A stretch of 7,428 nucleotides of DNA, taken from JACJYC01 sp964558465. GTDB taxonomy: Bacteria > Bacteroidota > Bacteroidia > Chitinophagales > Saprospiraceae. The DNA is taken from contig CAZLEF010000140.1 of assembly GCA_964558465.1 (NCBI GenBank), forward strand, positions 1 to 7,428, written 5' to 3'. The stretch's first letter is position 1. Each line of letters opens with the position of its first letter. A model generated the notes under the pieces. It was not told the origin of the DNA. It searched no databases and saw nothing but the letters and a program-made list of their open reading frames with translations. This document shows positions 6,309-7,428 of the stretch, in pieces. The position numbers and the translations under genes were made by a program.

Positions 6309-6569
6309 TCACTCAAAAGAATCAAAAGGGCGCAGTTGCGATTCGTCCCCACCAATCAGGCGGATTTCGCAGTGTTTTCCATGATCGTATTCCATCGTTT
6401 GGACAATACGGCTGCTCTCGGCCAGAATTTGGACCTGCATTGCTTTCTCGATTTCAAGGCACTGGTACTCCAAAGACCCCGGCGGGAGCGGGGATCCCAT
6501 GCATTGCAGGGTCTTGATTGCGCCATCGGTGTGGAAGGCAAAATGGGATTCCCTGCAATTATCATCCAT
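6309..6569 (-). CDS. 86-residue protein of unknown function
   Basis: This is an open frame from ATG (6569-6567) to TGA (6311-6309). I do not recognise the family. It has no signal peptide or membrane segment. A helical, charged stretch (LEYQCLEIEKAMQVQILAESSRIVQTMEY) spans about residues 33-61, and the tail is acidic (GGDESQLRPFDSFE). Codons such as CTG, GCC, ATC and GAA resemble those of the Fic and RHH genes, which argues for real coding rather than chance. An in-frame TAA (6581-6579) lies just upstream, fixing the ATG as the first usable start. A 36-bp palindrome lies 16 bp upstream. The remnant nucleotidyltransferase begins 23 bp downstream on the same strand, so the two may once have formed an operon. 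Confidence 0.5.
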   Translation of the reverse strand: MDDNCRESHFAFHTDGAIKTLQCMGSPLPPGSLEYQCLEIEKAMQVQILAESSRIVQTMEYDHGKHCEIRLIGGDESQLRPFDSFE

Positions 6570-6902
6570 CCAGTCGCATTAACGACAGGTAGGCGAATTT
6601 CATGAAATTCGCCTGCTTGTGCCCGTCAGGAAAGAAGTGTTCCCGCCCCCTAAAAACCCGGACTGGTTTACAGATAAAAAAACGGTAATTTCCGGTTATG
6701 GCAAAACGCAAATGAACAAAAGAAGAGAAACGCTCCGTCTGCAAGGAGGCAGAAAGGCAATTCGATAGCGGCTATGGAGCTTTGTTTGGGAAGACCTGAG
6801 GTCAGCGGGGAAATACAAGCTGATGTTCCCCCAAAAAACAGGAGGTTGAATAAAGATGAGGTGTATAAGCGAAATTTAATAATTTATAACTCGCTATACA
6901 CC
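6570..6902. other. stretch without a supportable gene
   Basis: Short frames exist on both strands: minus 6562-6744, 60 codons, and a plus frame of about 55 codons with no usable start near 6592-6770. Neither resembles a protein I know. Apart from the palindrome at 6585-6620 there is only a weak GGGGAA...TTCCCC pair (about 6808-6831). It may be degenerate DNA of the putative island. Confidence 0.45.
6585..6620. promoter_or_regulatory. near-perfect 36-bp palindrome upstream of the 86-residue ORF
   Basis: AGGCGAATTTCA (6591-6602) is followed directly by its reverse complement (6603-6614), a perfect 24-bp palindrome with no loop. The symmetry continues with 2 mismatches to 6585-6620. It lies 16-51 bp before the ATG at 6569. 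No T-tract follows, so an operator is likelier than a terminator. Confidence 0.5.
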
Positions 6903-6940
6903 AAAAAATTAAATAAAAAAAGGGACTCCTGAGGAATCCC
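6903..6940 (-). terminator. rho-independent terminator of tRNA-Asp
   Basis: On the minus strand, 4 nt after the tRNA, GGGATTCC and GGAGTCCC form an 8-bp stem (one G-T pair) with loop TCA (6922-6940). It is followed by seven T and then ATTTAATTTTTT. This is a textbook intrinsic terminator. Confidence 0.85.
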
Positions 6941-6942
6941 TT

Positions 6943-6960
6943 AGCGGTCCGGACGGGACT
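6943..6960 (+). repeat. tRNA-side copy of the 18-bp attachment-like repeat
   Basis: AGCGGTCCGGACGGGACT here forms the 3' end of tRNA-Asp (minus strand) plus two downstream bases. It matches 3874-3891 exactly. The bases on either side of the two copies differ, so the match is 18 bp and no longer. Confidence 0.65.
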
Positions 6961-7018
6961 CGAACCCGCGACCCCGTGCGTGACAGGCACGTATTCTAAC
7001 CAACTGAACTACCGAACC
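6945..7018 (-). tRNA. tRNA-Asp (anticodon GTC)
   Basis: The minus strand folds into a full cloverleaf of 74 nt. The acceptor stem is GGTTCGG/CCGGACC with one G-T pair, the D-stem GTTC/GAAT, and the anticodon stem CGTGC/GCACG. The loop CTGTCAC carries anticodon GTC, read as Asp. The variable loop is GGGTC, the T-stem GCGGG/CCCGT and the T-loop TTCGAGT. The discriminator base is G, correct for tRNA-Asp. CCA is not encoded (CT follows), so it must be added enzymatically. A promoter near 7126-7156 and a terminator at 6903-6940 frame it as a single-gene unit. Both of its ends are partly duplicated: the 3' end 3.07 kb away and the 5' end 56 bp upstream. Confidence 0.97.
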
Positions 7019-7076
7019 GTATTTTTATCTGGCACGGATGCTAATCCCGCTCTTGAGCGGGAAACTACCGAACCGT
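7007..7076. repeat. 14-bp direct repeat of the tRNA 5' end around a short hairpin insert
   Basis: AACTACCGAACCGT occurs at 7007-7020, spanning the tRNA 5' end, and again at 7063-7076. The 42 bp between contain a perfect hairpin, TCCCGCTC-TT-GAGCGGGA (7045-7062). The layout resembles a small palindromic element inserted with a 14-bp duplication, inside the tRNA leader. Confidence 0.6.
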
Positions 7077-7125
7077 TTCACTAACGTTCCGACACCACTT
7101 TTGTGCCTTTCTTCATTAGCGAGTG

Positions 7126-7156
7126 CAAATGTACACGGGTTTTGGGAATTTTGCAA
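7126..7156 (-). promoter_or_regulatory. Bacteroidota-type promoter for tRNA-Asp
   Basis: The minus strand has TTG (7156-7154), a 20-nt spacer and TACATTTG (7133-7126). This is an exact match to the -33 TTG / -7 TAnnTTTG consensus of the Bacteroidota housekeeping sigma factor. Transcription should begin near 7120, giving a leader of about 100 nt that contains the hairpin insert. Confidence 0.8.
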
Positions 7157-7237
7157 TAGCCCGGTTCATTTTTTTGGGAATATTTTCTCTTTAAATCTTC
7201 CGGTTTTTGGCCGGGTTAACAGCCGTTTGCTGAATTT

Positions 7238-7428
7238 TCATGGCAAAGGCCTGAAATTCAACGGAGTACTGGCGACAAGGGCAGGATGCGCATCATCTAA
7301 ACGGTTTATTGTTGATAAAACAGGCTCAGTTAATTCAAACGGCCAACTTTTACCCGCCGGCAGGGCGGGATCCACTGTACAATCGGGGAATCCGGCCCGA
7401 CCGACGAGACGTCGGCGGTACAAAGGGG
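7238..7428 (-). CDS. doubtful partial ORF at the right edge
   Basis: A minus frame is open from the window edge to TGA at 7240-7238, 62 codons plus stop, with no ATG. The half nearest the edge is made of hairpin sequence (CCGACG-AGA-CGTCGG and CCCGCC...GGCGGG) and is Arg/Pro-rich. The end (KSWPFELTEPVLSTINRLDD) looks more protein-like. I do not recognise it. It could be the tail of a gene starting outside the window, or simply a translated repeat. Confidence 0.2.
   Translation of the reverse strand, partial: PLYRRRLVGRAGFPDCTVDPALPAGKSWPFELTEPVLSTINRLDDAHPALVASTPLNFRPLP
7353..7415. repeat. two GC-rich palindromes near the right edge
   Basis: CCCGCC-GGCAG-GGCGGG (7353-7369) and CCGACG-AGA-CGTCGG (7401-7415) are perfect 6-bp stems 31 bp apart. 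They share the CCCGC/GCGGG flavour of the hairpins at 3741-3752 and 7045-7062, suggesting a family of short dispersed palindromes in this genome. Otherwise 7157-7428 shows no firm feature. Confidence 0.4.

Noticed and set aside
6306..6605. 99-codon plus frame opposite the 86-residue ORF
   Set aside because: Codon choice favours the minus strand, and the plus product lacks any recognisable pattern. Confidence in this choice is moderate.
6562..6744. 60-codon minus frame overlapping the start of the 86-residue ORF by 8 nt
   Set aside because: The overlap could suggest translational coupling, but the sequence looks non-coding and includes the 24-bp palindrome.
6802..6990. 62-codon minus frame
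   Set aside because: Its N-terminus is the translated anticodon and T-arm of tRNA-Asp, so it is an artefact.
1..7428. CRISPR array, complete toxin-antitoxin pair or retron
   Set aside because: No regularly spaced direct repeats with unique spacers were seen. The regular 72-bp repeats at about 4440-5540 encode protein. No reverse transcriptase, Cas gene or intact partner gene is present.

Overview
The window looks like chromosomal DNA of a member of the Bacteroidota, probably a Saprospiria- or Cytophagia-like lineage. Three signs support this. There is a secreted repeat protein with a type IX secretion (T9SS) C-terminal sorting domain. There is the N-terminus of a giant RHS/YD-type surface protein in its Bacteroidota form. 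The tRNA gene has a Bacteroidota promoter (TTG, 20-nt spacer, TACATTTG) and starts lack Shine-Dalgarno sequences. The genus cannot be fixed from this sequence.

Layout. 1-1012 (minus) is the first 337 codons of an RHS-type secreted protein running off the left edge. 1300-1884 (minus) is a ribbon-helix-helix (RHH) protein with a 38-bp palindrome lying across its apparent promoter. 2099-2319 (minus) is a broken small zinc-finger gene with a one-base frameshift and an embedded 35-bp palindrome. 2501-3646 (plus) is a Fic-domain AMP-transferase with an inhibitory motif and a C-terminal DNA-binding-like domain; a perfect 14-bp inverted repeat sits 5 nt before its start. 3669-3867 is a 199-bp MITE-like element with perfect 23-bp terminal inverted repeats. 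3998-5737 (minus) is a secreted L-domain/LRR-like protein with fifteen ~24-residue repeats and a T9SS tail. 5803-6285 (minus) is a nucleotidyltransferase remnant that appears truncated at both ends. 6309-6569 (minus) is an 86-residue unknown protein. 6945-7018 (minus) is tRNA-Asp(GTC) with promoter and terminator. The last ~400 bp hold short GC-rich hairpins and a doubtful partial ORF.

The main structural observation is that the last 18 nt of the tRNA-Asp locus (AGCGGTCCGGACGGGACT on +) recur as an exact direct repeat at 3874-3891. The 3.05 kb between the copies holds the LRR gene, the truncated nucleotidyltransferase and the small unknown gene, but no integrase. This is the footprint expected of integration at a tRNA 3' end, so the segment may be a cargo-only or decayed genomic island. 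The tRNA 5' end is also partly duplicated, around a short hairpin. Several genes (RHH, Fic, the 86-residue ORF) have long, specific palindromes at their starts, suggesting autoregulated accessory genes. I see no complete new defence system, but the region is a clear accessory hotspot.
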